Shown one piece after another: positions 21,663 to 32,462 of a stretch of DNA of 64,000 nt. Both the position numbers and the translations under genes were made by a program. How positions within the stretch are numbered: position 1 is the stretch's first letter; each line of letters starts with the position of its first letter. Location of the stretch: contig CM055109.1 of assembly GCA_029204225.1 (NCBI GenBank), forward strand, positions 6,731,982 through 6,795,981, in the 5' to 3' direction. The notes below the pieces were generated by a model. The model was not told where the DNA came from. It ran no database searches and saw only the letters and a list, made by a program, of their open reading frames with translations. This DNA comes from Diphasiastrum complanatum. Taxonomy: Eukaryota > Streptophyta > Lycopodiopsida > Lycopodiales > Lycopodiaceae.

Positions 21663-22776
21663 GAATAGAATAGAATATATTAATGTCTATACGGTGCCCT
21701 TGGGCACATAAGACAAAGAAAAAGTACATAAAAAAGGAGCACTGTCCATGCCGGACTTATTTCTATCAGCTAAAACTAAAAACAGAAATAAACTGGAAAT
21801 AAAACCAAAGCTTAACCTCGTGCTATGGTGAGGGTACAAAAACAGTAGCTTAACCACCAGCTACGCGGAGGAATAAAACTCACTAAGTGAGAGAAAAACT
21901 GTGTGATCTGGTGTGAGGCACATGGTGGCCTCTGATGACGAACTCTGGATGGTCGAGGAAGACGCTGGAGCTTCTGTCGACGAGCTGGAATGTCAATCTC
22001 ACTATCAGAAGTATCCTCCCTAACTCTTTTTTGAAAGAAAAGTGTAATATGTGGCTAGCTGCGGTCAACCTGATCATTCGACAGAAGTGAAGATCTCAAG
22101 GAGAACATCTTTCGCAAAAACAAACACATCTCGCATCTGAATGGGCAAAGAAGGAACCACGCGTGAGTGTCCCGATAGAGACAATGGTATCTGCCTCTGA
22201 TCTCATAGTAAGCTGGACATAAGAAAATAAAGTGAAACTCATCCTCAACCGCCTGTACTGTACTGCACCGACAGATCCGTGATGGTTGTGGCGTGTCTGT
22301 GTATCTGCTGGTCTCAATAGCGAGCTGATGAGAAGAGACCCGAAGCTGACCAATGCGGTAGCGTAGGCCAAAAGACAACGGCTGAGAGAGATAACTCGGT
22401 CTAACGGGAAGCCCTGAAGCATCCAGGTGAAGAAAGTGAATGCGGTAGAACTGAAGCTTAACCCGTGAAGGATCCAGGTGAGACCAAACAATATGGATGT
22501 ATGCTTTGTAGATCTGTCGGCGAATGAACGCATGAGTCCCATTTGGGAGGTCAGACATAGATAATCCCCAACTATGTAGAAAGTTCGAAGCATACTGAGC
22601 CCTCTGCCCAGCCAAAGTGCAAGAAGATGTAAAAGCCGCTACCACGTATCTGGAAGAATCAAGCTCTGAGATTTTGTGAATGAACGTGATGATCCTGAAA
22701 ATAGCCTCGACAATCAGTGCAGGAACAACAAACTCCGCCAGAATAATCTCATGAGGAACGAACTGCTTGGCCAGAA

Positions 22777-24060
22777 TCATCTGGCTAAGCATGTGAATCT
22801 GCAAACGCGAGATGTCACTCCAAGTGTCTCTAGATAAGCCTGGGCACCATGTCTCTGCTGAATACAGTGCCATTGGAGAAACAGGCGACAGCGTGTGTCT
22901 GGGTCATGCACATAATAAGTAGAGGAAAACCTCTCAATCTGAACAAGAGCAGAGCGCCCCTTGCGGAGCCTAGCCAATGCAGCTGGTCTAAAAGAAAGCA
23001 ATGGACTAGAAAAGAGAACACCCAGGTATGTGTAAGACGCCACTATCTCTAGAGGCTGTCCATCAAGATAGGACATAGTGTCTCTCATATGCTGCCTGTT
23101 GGTGTTAAACACCATAACCTTAATATCTGCTAGAGGACAGCCATCTCCATCTTCTTCCCGAATGATCCGCTCAAGGTCATCAATGTATAGAGCAAAAAGG
23201 GTGGGTGATAGAGGACATCCCTGCTTTACTCCGACCGTACTATGAATATATGAAGACCATCCATCTCGATCACGAAATCGGGCCAAAACTCTCTCATATA
23301 TTGTGATGATAGCAGCAATGACCTCCTGTGAGAAACCAAGGGATGTCAAACGCTGGAGCAACAAGTGTCGCAGAACTGAATCAAATGCTTTGCGGAAGTC
23401 CACAAAGCAGCAATAGACTCTCTGTTTCTTGAACTTCACCGCCTCAATGATACATCTCAGTATGAATATCTGGTTTGCTGTGGAGTAGCCTGCTCTAAAA
23501 CCTGCCTGTCCCATAGCATATAACTCCTCTGTCTCCGCATGAGCGCCGATGATAGATTGTGTAACCGAACCATAGAGCTTAGCCATAGTGTGGCTGATCA
23601 TAATAGTACGATAGTTGTCTACATTCAGAGGATCACCAGCCTTAAGTATAGGGTGCAAAAGGTTAGTACACCAAGGTGTGGGAAGGCCAAAAATAACAGA
23701 TTGGTTAAAAACGTAGGAGATGTATGGAGCAACAATATGGGCGATAGGTTTTAGAAAGTCCATACTTAGAGAGTCAACATCAATGGCTTTATGGTTTTGG
23801 CCATTTTTGATGGCGTTTTCAATCATGGACAGAGTGAAAAGGGTGAATTCTGATGGTCGTGGTGAGAGAGAGATGGAAGGAGAGTCAACTGCATAAAGTT
23901 TTGCAGCATAGTCAATCCACGATTCAATGGCAATAGGAGTTGGCATACAGGAGTTTTTAGAGAACATCTTCCAAAAGAAGGTGGAAGAAGAGGAGTCCAA
24001 GGAATCGATGAGTTTCTGTGCCAGAGATTGAAAGTACGTGGTCTTCTTCCGCAAAGTCAT
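22777..24060 (-). CDS. LINE reverse transcriptase, catalytic box deleted (L2)
   Basis: Open frame of 427 codons. RT motifs are in order: PTPWCTNLLHPILKAGD, NYRTIMIS, MGQAGFRAGYSTANQI, the first catalytic Asp in FVDFRKAFDSV (about residue 220), and VGVKQGCPLSPTLFALYIDDL. The sequence then passes from DGCPLADI straight to KVMVFNTNR, and the YADD/FADD box that should lie between is absent. The frame is unbroken, so the loss is an in-frame deletion. Without that Asp pair the enzyme cannot polymerise. After the motif, YTYLGVLFSS and an LRKGRSAL-like region follow. The frame exits near the post-RT domain, which continues in another frame (22873-22055). Confidence 0.85.
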   Translation of the reverse strand: MTLRKKTTYFQSLAQKLIDSLDSSSSTFFWKMFSKNSCMPTPIAIESWIDYAAKLYAVDSPSISLSPRPSEFTLFTLSMIENAIKNGQNHKAIDVDSLSMDFLKPIAHIVAPYISYVFNQSVIFGLPTPWCTNLLHPILKAGDPLNVDNYRTIMISHTMAKLYGSVTQSIIGAHAETEELYAMGQAGFRAGYSTANQIFILRCIIEAVKFKKQRVYCCFVDFRKAFDSVLRHLLLQRLTSLGFSQEVIAAIITIYERVLARFRDRDGWSSYIHSTVGVKQGCPLSPTLFALYIDDLERIIREEDGDGCPLADIKVMVFNTNRQHMRDTMSYLDGQPLEIVASYTYLGVLFSSPLLSFRPAALARLRKGRSALVQIERFSSTYYVHDPDTRCRLFLQWHCIQQRHGAQAYLETLGVTSRVCRFTCLAR

Positions 24061-24086
24061 TCTATGGTATTCTCTTTGTTTAGATG

Positions 24087-24770
24087 CTAAGGTGTCGGGA
24101 GAATGATACTGAGCGTGAACAACCTGCTTGTGTAGAGAGAGGCACTCGTCATCATACCATCTATTGTAAGTGCGTTTATGAGATGAAAAAGTTTTTGGAG
24201 GATATGCCGTATTGGCTGAACAAAGAAGCGAGATAAAAAGGCGGCTTGTTGGTCTACTGAAGATGAGAAGGGGAAATTGTCGAGCATTGTGGCCAGAGAG
24301 GAAGTGTCAGTAGGAAGACCAAGTGGAGAGAAAGAAGGACGATGGCGATGTGTGGAATGCGGTGTCGTAACAATACCAAGAGTAGCATGGCCAAGAGACA
24401 GGAGCAATAGAGAGTGATCAGAGATGGTAGGGTGCATAATATGAAAAGTATGAAGAAATGGAATCAAGGCTGGTAAGCCAATGAAGTAGTCAACAATGCT
24501 GTGTGCACCACCGTGCGGATGGCAGGTAAAAACTGATGATGATGGCCATCGAGAAAGGCCATTCAGAATGGCTAAAGAGTGAGCTTCTGCAAGTCCAATC
24601 AATTGTTCTCCAGAGTGTGTAGTTGGGGTATCTGCATCCTGAGAGGTCCTGTCCAAACCCACATCCAAAACCTGAATATGTAGGAAATCACTATCTGCAT
24701 GAAACTCTGTCTGTTGGGTGTTGATGCGAGCATTAAAATCACCTGCTAATAAAATAAGGCCCTGCTGTGC
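24087..24770 (-). pseudogene. LINE AP-type endonuclease (L2)
   Basis: A GDFNAR motif lies at about 24735-24755. SIVDYFIG and the catalytic ISDHSLLLLSL follow within the open frame 24087-24668. These are the hallmarks of the exonuclease-endonuclease-phosphatase fold that nicks the target DNA. The N-terminal part of the domain is frameshifted (24770-25130). The linker to RT is rich in Ser, Pro and His. L8 (55238-56140) has a close copy. Confidence 0.75.
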
Positions 24771-25054
24771 AAAGCTGGCTATATCATCGGAAAGAGCCTG
24801 GAAGGGGTCACCACCATAATCTGCAAAAGCTGATGTTTGAGGTACAAAATAACAAACTGCTATAAAGAGATCTTGAGGTAGCCCTAAGAAGTGACCAAAA
24901 AACTGTAACCAAATAAATCGCGCAGCTTAAAATGAGTACGATAAACTTCCTTGGTAAGACATGCAACACCACCAGAGCCATGTGTGGTTTTTCCTCTTAA
25001 GAAAGGCCTGTATGCTGAATAGCACGAGTAATCCTGAATGGCTGGAAGGGGTCG

Positions 25055-25620
25055 TTATAAGGATTCATGAGTCTCCGCTAAGAGCAAAATATCACATTTT
25101 TGTACAAAAGAGTGAAAATCCCTTGCCTCATCAAGGGCCTTGTTGCCATTAGGAATACCCCTAACTCGTATATTAAGAGCCTTCTTGGCTCTTCTCTCTT
25201 GTTCTGTAAAAACATTCTCTAAGGTAGAATTCACTGACGAAGGCTGAACTTGGTTAGAGAAATTACCAGCTTGCTTAAGAACTGAAGCCCAAGTACGAGT
25301 GTCTTCCACTTCCTTTGCCAAAGACGAGATTTTACTTTCCACATCTTGCTGCGAATGAATATCTTGTATCCCTTTCTCTTTCATCCTGTCGATAATGCTT
25401 TGCAAATCCTTATTTTGAAGACTGACCCTGGTAAGTTCTCCATGAAGCGTCTGATTTTGTAGTTGCAAGTTTTTCGATAAATTGAAACACTTCTTTGAAC
25501 TGGTGTTGTAAGTAGCTGTTGAGAGATTCAAAGTCGGATAAGTTGCTAGGTTGTAATTGTTCAACAGGGATATGATAGGCAAGGCAAGAATCTGTATGAA
25601 ATAATATCGGAACCGACACA
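25055..25620 (-). pseudogene. LINE ORF1p-like fragment (L2)
   Basis: The minus-strand frame has a heptad-like charged region (Lys/Glu/Gln-rich, about 25500-25330), then the EQERRAKKALNIRVRGIPNG segment near 25190, which resembles the nucleic-acid-binding part of LINE ORF1 proteins. It then runs directly into VQKCDILLLAETH, which is the start of the endonuclease, so ORF1 and ORF2 are fused by deletion. The frame past 25620 toward 25699 is antisense to L3. Confidence 0.6.
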
Positions 25621-27226
25621 TTGGACCCCCCATTGACTGATCTCCATATCTGGACTGAGTATGCCACCACTTCATATACTTTACCTGCTGATATCCCAAT
25701 TGTTATTTCTCCTCGTCCCTCTGAGTTTTCGTTCTTCACTGTTGACATGGTTCTCGTAGCCATTAAGAAGTTAAGAACTCACCGCGCCCGTGATATTGAT
25801 GACCTAGAATCTGAACTCCTCCTCCATGCTCCTGACACAATAGCACCGATGTTATCCACTCTCCTTAACGAAGCAGTTATTCACGGTTTTCCCTCTTCCT
25901 GGTGCACTAATATCGTCCACCCCATCTACAAGAGTGAGGATCCCATGAAACTTAATAACTATCGCACTATTGTGATTGGACAAATTATTGCTAAGCTCTA
26001 TGGCACCATTCTCCAGTCAGCAGTGAGTACAGAGGCAGAGACTTGGAGACTTCATTCTTTGGGTCAGGCTGGTTTTCGAACACACTAACTCTAACTCTAC
26101 TACAGACCACATCCTTACACTCCGATCTATCATTGAGCAGGCCAGACACAGACGTGAGCGACTTTATTCTTGCTTTGTGGAGTTTAGGAAAGCTTTTGAC
26201 ACAGTTCCACGCCGTTTACTCATCCAGAGGGACTTAGGCTTTTCCACGGATACCATCCCTTGTCCAACTTGAGAGACTTTGTTTCAGGAGTTATATTCAT
26301 GATGCTCCCAGTAAGTGTCGTCTCTTTGACACTATGGCCACTCCTACAACTTTATATGCAGTAGAGGTTTGGTGTGCAAGTCTGACCTCCTCGGATTGGT
26401 CTCGTATATCTTGACTCCAGACCTCCATGCGCTCTCGGATGATTAGGGCTAAGCCCTCAGTTCCACACCAGATTATCACTGCCGATTTTGTTGTTCCTCC
26501 TATTTTAGTGGATGCCCTTATTAGGCTCACTATATATATCCAAAGAGTATTGGCTGTCCCTTCTGATAGATATTCCTACCTTGCAGTCACATCCTCGAGG
26601 CTACTCTATGACAGTGGAGTCCATTTCTCATGGTACTCTCGGGCTGCACGCCTCTTGAGCTCATTTGGTATTTCAGTTTCTGATCTCCCAGCAGGCACTC
26701 ATGAGTACATTAGACGTTTCATTTATTGGGCTTATATCCAGCGTACTTGGCAGGGGCAGTTGAGTGTCAAATCAGATTTCTATCGGACACATTTTCTAGA
26801 GCTTGATGGAGCAGGTTTTCCTATACAAGCACACTATCTTGACTATGACATTGTTTACGGTTTACTCTTGGACATTTCGGGTTTCTTCCCACCAGCTTGC
26901 TATTGAGACTGGTCGTTACCAAGGTATTCCACGTGAGGACAGATTATGTCAAATGTGTTCCTTGGGAGAGTTGAGTCGGAGGAGCATTTCCTTTTCAGAT
27001 GTTCGGCCTATTATGAAATACGAGGACGTTACCATTTTCTTTTCAGAGATGCATCCACCTTACGCCATCCAAGGTATGTCGCCCTTATGATATACGAGAT
27101 GTCCTTGTTACGAAGAGCCCGTGCTTCAGTGGATAGTGATACACAGCCTCAGATTACAGACATTTTCATTAGTCTTATATGCCTTTTGGCATGGAAAAGA
27201 CATTAATAAAGCTTTCTTTCTTTCTT

Positions 27227-27294
<68 letters not shown>
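25621..27294 (+). mobile_element. LINE copy L3, 5'-truncated, with (TC)n tail
   Basis: Plus-strand LINE beginning inside RT. 25621-26088 reads SWCTNIVHPIYKSEDP, NYRTIVIGQ and LGQAGFRTH. A deletion then removes the catalytic RT core, and 26427-27206 gives the post-RT region with CQMCS...EEHFLFRCSAYYEIRGRY in more than one frame. The 3' end has a hairpin (ATGCC 27179-27183, GGCAT 27188-27192), GACATTAATAAAGC, a CTTT run and (TC)n at 27229-27294. Confidence 0.8.
27229..27294. repeat. (TC)n microsatellite tail of L3
   Basis: Uninterrupted TC dinucleotides that follow GCTTTCTTTCTTTCTTTCTG. The next base after the tract is an internal point of another LINE copy (L4). Confidence 0.9.
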
Positions 27295-27296
<2 letters not shown>

Positions 27297-27971
27297 ATTG
27301 CAGAGGATATGTCAGATTGGCTCTCTTCAAGAGGTGGAGGATGAGTATCATTTCATCTTTCGTTGTCTAGTATATTATGAGATCAGAAGGCGATACCACT
27401 GTTTATTCAAAGATACTCCTCTCACGATGTGATCCTTCCTCGAGTATCCAGACCCCATATGTGTAAGTCTTCTATTGAGAGAGATGTATACTCTATGAGC
27501 TTCACTTCTACCTACGCTCCCAGATATGGATCACAGTCAGGTTCATATTACCCATTTCTTCTAGAAGCGAGACAGAGAGGATATTTCAGTTCTGGATTTT
27601 GAAGTCCCCGCTCGGAGATTGAAGACACAGAGAGTCTCACATACTTCTGCTAGATCCAGGATTACCAGATCTTCACGTGCTTCCCGCCAGTCTACAACAC
27701 GCTGCACTACTACGATCACTCATTATTTCAAGCTCGCTCGTAGCTAGTCTCCTCCGCAGAGCAGGTGGTTAAGCTCTTGCATTGTACCCTCACAAGCTGG
27801 TGGTCAAGCTTTGATACTTCTTCTTAGAGATAGAGAGATAGATATACTAGTTCTTTTCTTTTCATTAGTAAATAAGTCTGTATTCGGGCCATGCTCCTCA
27901 CATCTTGTACTCTCTTTTGTCTTATGTACCTTTGGGTACCAAAAGATGTTAATAATAATTATTCTAATTCT

Positions 27972-28004
<33 letters not shown>
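27295..28004 (+). mobile_element. LINE copy L4, 3' fragment, with (TC)n tail
   Basis: It starts within the Cys/His C-terminal motif (frames around 27295-27432) right after the L3 tail, then continues through the Ser/Arg-rich end and the 3' UTR. The 3' hairpin is GTACC 27926-27930 / GGTAC 27935-27939, followed by AAAAGATGTTAATAATAAT and TC repeats at 27975-28004. It is nearly the sense-strand counterpart of L1 (20182-20850). Confidence 0.85.
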
Positions 28005-28006
<2 letters not shown>

Positions 28007-28610
28007 GATGGTGCAGCTCCCCTCTCTCGCAATGGTGCGACTCCTCTCCTCGCGATGGTGCAACTCCCTGACCCCTCGGTGCTGACCTTCCAGCACTTTT
28101 GCGCTCCCCCTATCCCAGATCCGACCTACCCTGTCCGCACCCAGGTTCTACCTTATCCTGTCCGCCCCACCCTGTCCTGTCCGCCCTACCTTATCCTATC
28201 CGCACCCTGTCCTATCCGCATATGGCCTCTACCAAAAACGATGGGGCCCCTTCGCCCCCCTCTTCCCATGCTTTTCTTGGCCAGGCTTCTGATGGCCAGT
28301 CAGCCATCGCTGGCTCTTCCCCTTCTTTTGTCGGTCTGTCTTTCTCATCGCCTCATTCTCCAATGGGGGGGTGGAGAACGAGGGGTAAAGGCGTGCCAAA
28401 AAGCACCAGTAGAGGAACTGGAAAGAAGATTAATAAGCCTTTTTCCCTTATTCGTGTTATAAGTGTGTTTTTTAATGCGGAGGACCCTTCGGTATGTGTG
28501 CAGGATATCATGGAGGAGATAGGGGGATTGACACTGGATAACTTGTTGATGAAGGAGAAGACAATCAGAGTCATACCAAGGTTGTTTAGGAGCACGAGAT
28601 TTACGTGAAA
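28005..28610 (+). mobile_element. LINE 5' end: UTR and ORF1 start (L5)
   Basis: Directly after the L4 tail there are three imperfect repeats of CGATGGTGCAGCTCCC (28005-28080) and a C-rich leader with CCTGTCCGCACC and CCTATCCGCACCC words. An ATG at 28222 then opens a plus-strand frame to 28608. Since 5' UTRs are rarely kept in LINEs, this may be a true 5' terminus. The assignment to the LINE family is by position and composition, not by motif. Confidence 0.45.
28222..28608 (+). CDS. Putative LINE ORF1 N-terminal fragment (L5)
   Basis: Open frame from the ATG at 28222 (MASTKNDGAP) with a Ser/Pro-rich beginning, a basic RGTGKK patch, then a more structured segment (VCVQDIMEEIGGLTLDNLL) and a stop at 28608. 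I do not recognise a domain. The location after a LINE tail and the low-complexity N-terminus fit ORF1 of this LINE family, but L2 and L6 ORF1 pieces do not overlap it, so this cannot be verified here. Confidence 0.35.
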   Translation: MASTKNDGAPSPPSSHAFLGQASDGQSAIAGSSPSFVGLSFSSPHSPMGGWRTRGKGVPKSTSRGTGKKINKPFSLIRVISVFFNAEDPSVCVQDIMEEIGGLTLDNLLMKEKTIRVIPRLFRSTRFT

Positions 28611-28805
28611 GAGAGTTGGTTGGAGGTCTACGAGAAGGGAAAACAATGTGGCTGCCGTATGAAGAGCATTAGTGAAGAAAGTAGCTTGATCCTCCAGTGA
28701 AGTATCACTAGGGAAGTGATGAAGTAAGGTGGTAAGAGATTCTTGGTATTGAGGGAAGAGGATGGATCAAAACGGTATATAGGTGCACGCTTAGGAGTAG
28801 GAACA
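28611..28805 (-). mobile_element. LINE fragment (L6, distal piece)
   Basis: Read on the minus strand in shifting frames, this encodes the endonuclease-RT linker: an L-L-H-x-F-P segment followed by an E-D-Q-A-x-F-x segment, parallel to LLHEFPFSSSVDQQAAFLS of L8. It probably belongs with 32463-33082, now separated by family B element B3. Confidence 0.5.
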
Positions 28806-31800
28806 TGAGTAGGATGTGGCATCGACTATGGTGAAGGCGAACTTGGTGAATGGCAGCTGGTAAGAAAGGGAACAACTCAGGATCAACATCGCGGCGACGA
28901 AGGGAACATCTCGGCTGCGTCATTTGAAACCAAGCAATATGGAACAACCAGGAATGCCAAGGAACCAGAAGAAGATCAAGCAGCAACCAGGAATGCCAAG
29001 GTACTTGTAATGCCCAAGATAGTAGAGGATCAGCCCAAAAGATAGGGACATCATACCAAGGTATCCAAAAAGCCCGAGAAGGTAGAACTGCATCAGCAAC
29101 GGGAAGCCAATAAGGAAGTTGGAAAAGAGATGTACACTCATCCCAAATAGCTGCATCATACACGTAATTATCAACCATATCAAGGCATATAGCGCTGGGG
29201 ACGCAGCAACAACCTGTAAATTCAGAGCAGCATCAACCTGAGGAAGAGGATGACAGATGGTGAAACTGAAGCAGCAACTGATGTACTCTGAATGGAAACC
29301 AGCATGAGTAAAGGAAAGTGTCTACTGAAAGCAACAGTTTCAAGTGAAGAGAACCAGTCTGCACCAAAAATAATGTCATAATGCTCGAGAGGAATGGTGT
29401 AGAAATCTGCCTGACTAGAAAAATCACCAATGCGATAATCCAACCCCTGAAACATCTGAGAACTGAGAAAAGAATGGGAACTAGCAACCTCAACACTGAG
29501 AGGCTGGGAAGCAGGAACAGGTGTAGCACGAACCCTAGTGGAAATGTAATTGCTAATAAATGAATGTGTACTGCCTGTATCCATTAAAGCAATATACTCT
29601 CGCCCCATATCTAGAATAATATGATTCACAAATGGAACAACATACGTAGGCATAATAACAGAAGCATCAACTGATATGTTCTGGCCTAAATATGCATCTA
29701 GAAGAACCGCATACTCATCTAGACAACTATCAGCAAAATAAGCTAGTGAGTATACAATAGGACCATCATGAAATGTATAACCATATGCCACATGGAGATC
29801 TACTGGAGGAGTAGCCAAAGCATCTTAAAGAGCAACCGTAGACCCATGAATAATATCGAAATAAGGAGCATAGGCAACAACATCTATAGCATGGCGCTCA
29901 GGAACATGAGTAGCATCAAAGTACTCAACAACAATATCAAAGCATGCAACAACATAGTAGTAGCAAGGCATACTATATCAGTATCAAAGCATGGAACAAT
30001 ATCATAGCATGCAACAACATCGGTAGCACCATCAAAGCATGCAATGACATCAGCAATAGTATCATAGCATCCTATATCAGTATCAAGGACCATATTAGCC
30101 GCAACCTGTATATGTGAATCAACATCAGTAGGAACCTGTATATGTGACTCTGACTCACTATGGGATACAATGATGAGCTTAGATAGATCAATAACTATCT
30201 CAAGTAAATCAGGCAACTCGCTCACACTGTGTGATATAGAATCATCCTCATGTGTATCGCTAGCAATGTGTGAATCAACCTCATGTGAATCGCTAGAAAT
30301 GTGTGACTCTATCTCTATTTGTCTTACACAAGAAAATGGAACCTCGCATATGGAAGAATGCTCACGAAGGGAATCAGAAGGAGTAGAACTTTCAAGACCG
30401 ATAATACCACTCGTAAGAGCAAGAGGAGGAACAAATACAAAAATATCATCGGAAAATATAAGGCGGCAAAGTACAGGTGGAAAGTCATGCCACTCAAAGA
30501 TAGGCGGATGAGAATGGACATAGTCAAACCGTCGACCTAGCAGAACCCTTTAAGAGAAAAATTGCATCAAGAATCTTATTAGGCCCTGGACAAGTTGGCC
30601 GAGAAGTATCAAAGTAATACTGAAGACGTGTGAGCCATTTGTCGAACACATGTTTAGATGGTATATCACTATTAAAACAAAAAGATAATCTAAAGGGGAT
30701 AGAGACCGAAAATCAGAAGTCATGATAAAAAATAAAATTAAAAGTAACGGAAAAGAATACGTAACCCAATGATCCAAATAATTTGGGTGGTTTTTTTATT
30801 TTTATTTTTTTATAATGGAGCGTAGAAAACAAAGAAAAAGTAAAAAATGAAATCGATGATGAAAATGAATTATGGAATCGAAACGCAAATGGAACGGAAA
30901 CTAATAAGAAATAACGAAAGACAAAATGAAAAATGCGATGGAAAACACAAACTACAAAATGGAATGGAAATAACAAAACAACAGCCACAAGCAAAAAATT
31001 AAGCTAGGCAAGACACTAATCAAGTGGACGAACTGAAGGAGAGGACATAAGTCGTCGCAACAGGTACGCCAATTGAAAGACATGACAAAGGCTGCTAAAG
31101 AAAGAAAAAAAAAGAGGGAAATGACAAATAGTGTAAGTAGTACCTCGCAACTGCAATTGAAAGCGTGCTGAAAACGGTAGTAAAATGGAGAGTTACTGGG
31201 CAGCCACCAAATAGAAATAAGAGGGGCCTGCAAGATCAACCAAATAATGAGAGAAAGAAGTAGCAAGTAGTGGAGTATATGGCTAGAAAATGGACAGCCA
31301 AGTAAGGAAGGTAAGTGCCAAAAAGAGAGGGTTAGGCAGCCAGCAAGCAGAGCTAGAAAATCAGTAGAAATAAGGTGGAGACAATGCAAGGAGGGGTGGG
31401 TTGGGAAAGAGTACAAATAGGCTGAGTTGTGGACATCAAGCGGAAAGTAAAGTAGGGTGCTGGAAGTAGGTGATGGTGGGCTGGAAAATGGGCAGTAGGT
31501 GAGCAGCAGTAGGGCACAGTCCTCCTCCAAACGATAGTGATAATCTGCAAAATGAGTGGAGAGAGAGAGAGCTGAAAATCCAAGCTGAAAATGGGTGCTG
31601 GGCAGCAGCTAGTAAGATCCACAAATGTCTTGCAAAATGATGGAAAAACCGCTAAAAATGGTGATGAAGGAGGGCGCTGGACAGCCTCCTAACAAGCAGC
31701 AAAATGGACAGCAAATCGGTGGAGAAATCCGTCGAAGATGGCAAGGTAGTAGGGCGCTGGGCAGCAGCTACCAAAATCCGCACATGACCTGAAAAAAAAT

Positions 31801-32053
31801 GGAGAAAACCGCTGAAAATGGTGATAAAGTAGGGTGCTGGACAGCCTCCAATCAATCCACGAAATGGGCAGCAAATCGGTGGAGAAAATCGACGAAAGTG
31901 AAAAGGGTAGTAGGGTGCTGGCCAGCCTCTACCAAATCTGGAAAAGTGATGGAAATCTGATGAAAAAATCGACGAAAGTGATGGGTTAGTAGGGTGCTGG
32001 ACAGCCTCTACTAAATCTGAAAAAGTGGTGCAAAGGAAAGTGCTCTGATACCA
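28806..32053 (-). mobile_element. Ty3 family B element B3, internal region (pol mostly deleted)
   Basis: Minus strand. From the right, the leader carries about six copies of the tandem unit (near 32000, 31920, 31840, 31760, 31680 and 31600), followed by a Ser/Leu-rich segment to about 30950, an expanded gag-protease linker (30540-29880), protease (DTGSTHSFISN near 29560) and filler sequence (29220-28806) that also occurs in B4. RT, RNase H and integrase are not present, and no 3' LTR is found at the left end. Confidence 0.7.
29222..29818 (-). CDS. Family B aspartic protease region (B3)
   Basis: 198-codon open frame. IILDMGREYIALMDTGSTHSFIS carries the protease catalytic Asp, and SLSVEVASSHSF, GLDYRIGDFSSQADFY and IIFGADWFSS follow, matching B1 closely. 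The N-terminal 90 residues (YGYTFHDGP, LDEYAVLLDAYLG) belong to the expanded linker and have no counterpart in B1. The frame then diverges where RT should begin. Confidence 0.7.
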   Translation of the reverse strand: MATPPVDLHVAYGYTFHDGPIVYSLAYFADSCLDEYAVLLDAYLGQNISVDASVIMPTYVVPFVNHIILDMGREYIALMDTGSTHSFISNYISTRVRATPVPASQPLSVEVASSHSFLSSQMFQGLDYRIGDFSSQADFYTIPLEHYDIIFGADWFSSLETVAFSRHFPLLMLVSIQSTSVAASVSPSVILFLRLMLL

Positions 32054-32462
32054 AGTTACGACTGAAGCCGCAATTGATCTAGAGCTAAGCTATGAAAGCA
32101 TCATAAGCAAGACTTAATCCTAGAAAGCAGGAAAGAGAGATTAAGGAGACTAAAGAGAGAGATCAATATCATCAGCTGAGTAACAAATGACTCAGATTCC
32201 CTACTTATAGCCTAGAGGAAGCCCTAAAAGGAAGCTTCCAGTGGTTAGGGGCCCAACTGGGAGGGATAATAGTGCGCCCTCCAAGAAGGCCCCCACTCTC
32301 CATTAATATGTCCAAATGTCCAAATAATGAATAATAAGGCCTAAGGCCAACCATATAGTCTAAGCGTCAATAATGAATAAAAAAGGGCCCAAGGCCTGCT
32401 TATGCATAAAGTAAAGTAAATATAAATGGACGTGGTGAATGTAATGAGCCGAGTCCATAACT
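32054..32462 (-). repeat. 5' LTR of family B element B3
   Basis: On the minus strand it starts AGTTATGGACTCGG and ends GTAACT, then the primer binding site TGGTATCAGAGCACTTT (32053 leftward). At 409 bp it matches 50626-51068 throughout. To the right the sequence is LINE L6, so B3 inserted into a LINE. Confidence 0.85.

Larger units (their letters stand above)
21588..25620 (-). mobile_element. LINE copy L2 (ORF1 fragment, endonuclease, RT, tail)
   Basis: This is the most complete LINE in the window (about 4 kb, minus strand). From right to left it holds an ORF1 fragment with a coiled-coil-like region and the NIRVRGIPNGN motif (25600-25130), AP endonuclease (25130-24090), reverse transcriptase (24060-22780), the Cys/His C-terminus (about 22350-22080), the 3' UTR with a hairpin at 21694-21707 and the (CT)36 tail. 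An internal deletion joins ORF1 to the endonuclease start (KCDILLLAETH). It meets L3 head-to-head at 25620. Confidence 0.85.

Noticed and set aside
25621-25763. Minus-strand frame continuing the L2 ORF1 beyond 25620
   Set aside because: This part is antisense to L3 RT, which has clear motifs on the plus strand; the frame is open by chance.
27121-28085. Open frames with long Ser-Leu runs
   Set aside because: The Ser-Leu runs are translations of the (TC)n tails, not protein-coding sequence.
28099-28220. Frame extension upstream of 28222 (Pro/Cys-rich)
   Set aside because: It translates C-rich leader repeats. The ATG at 28222 is the first reasonable start.
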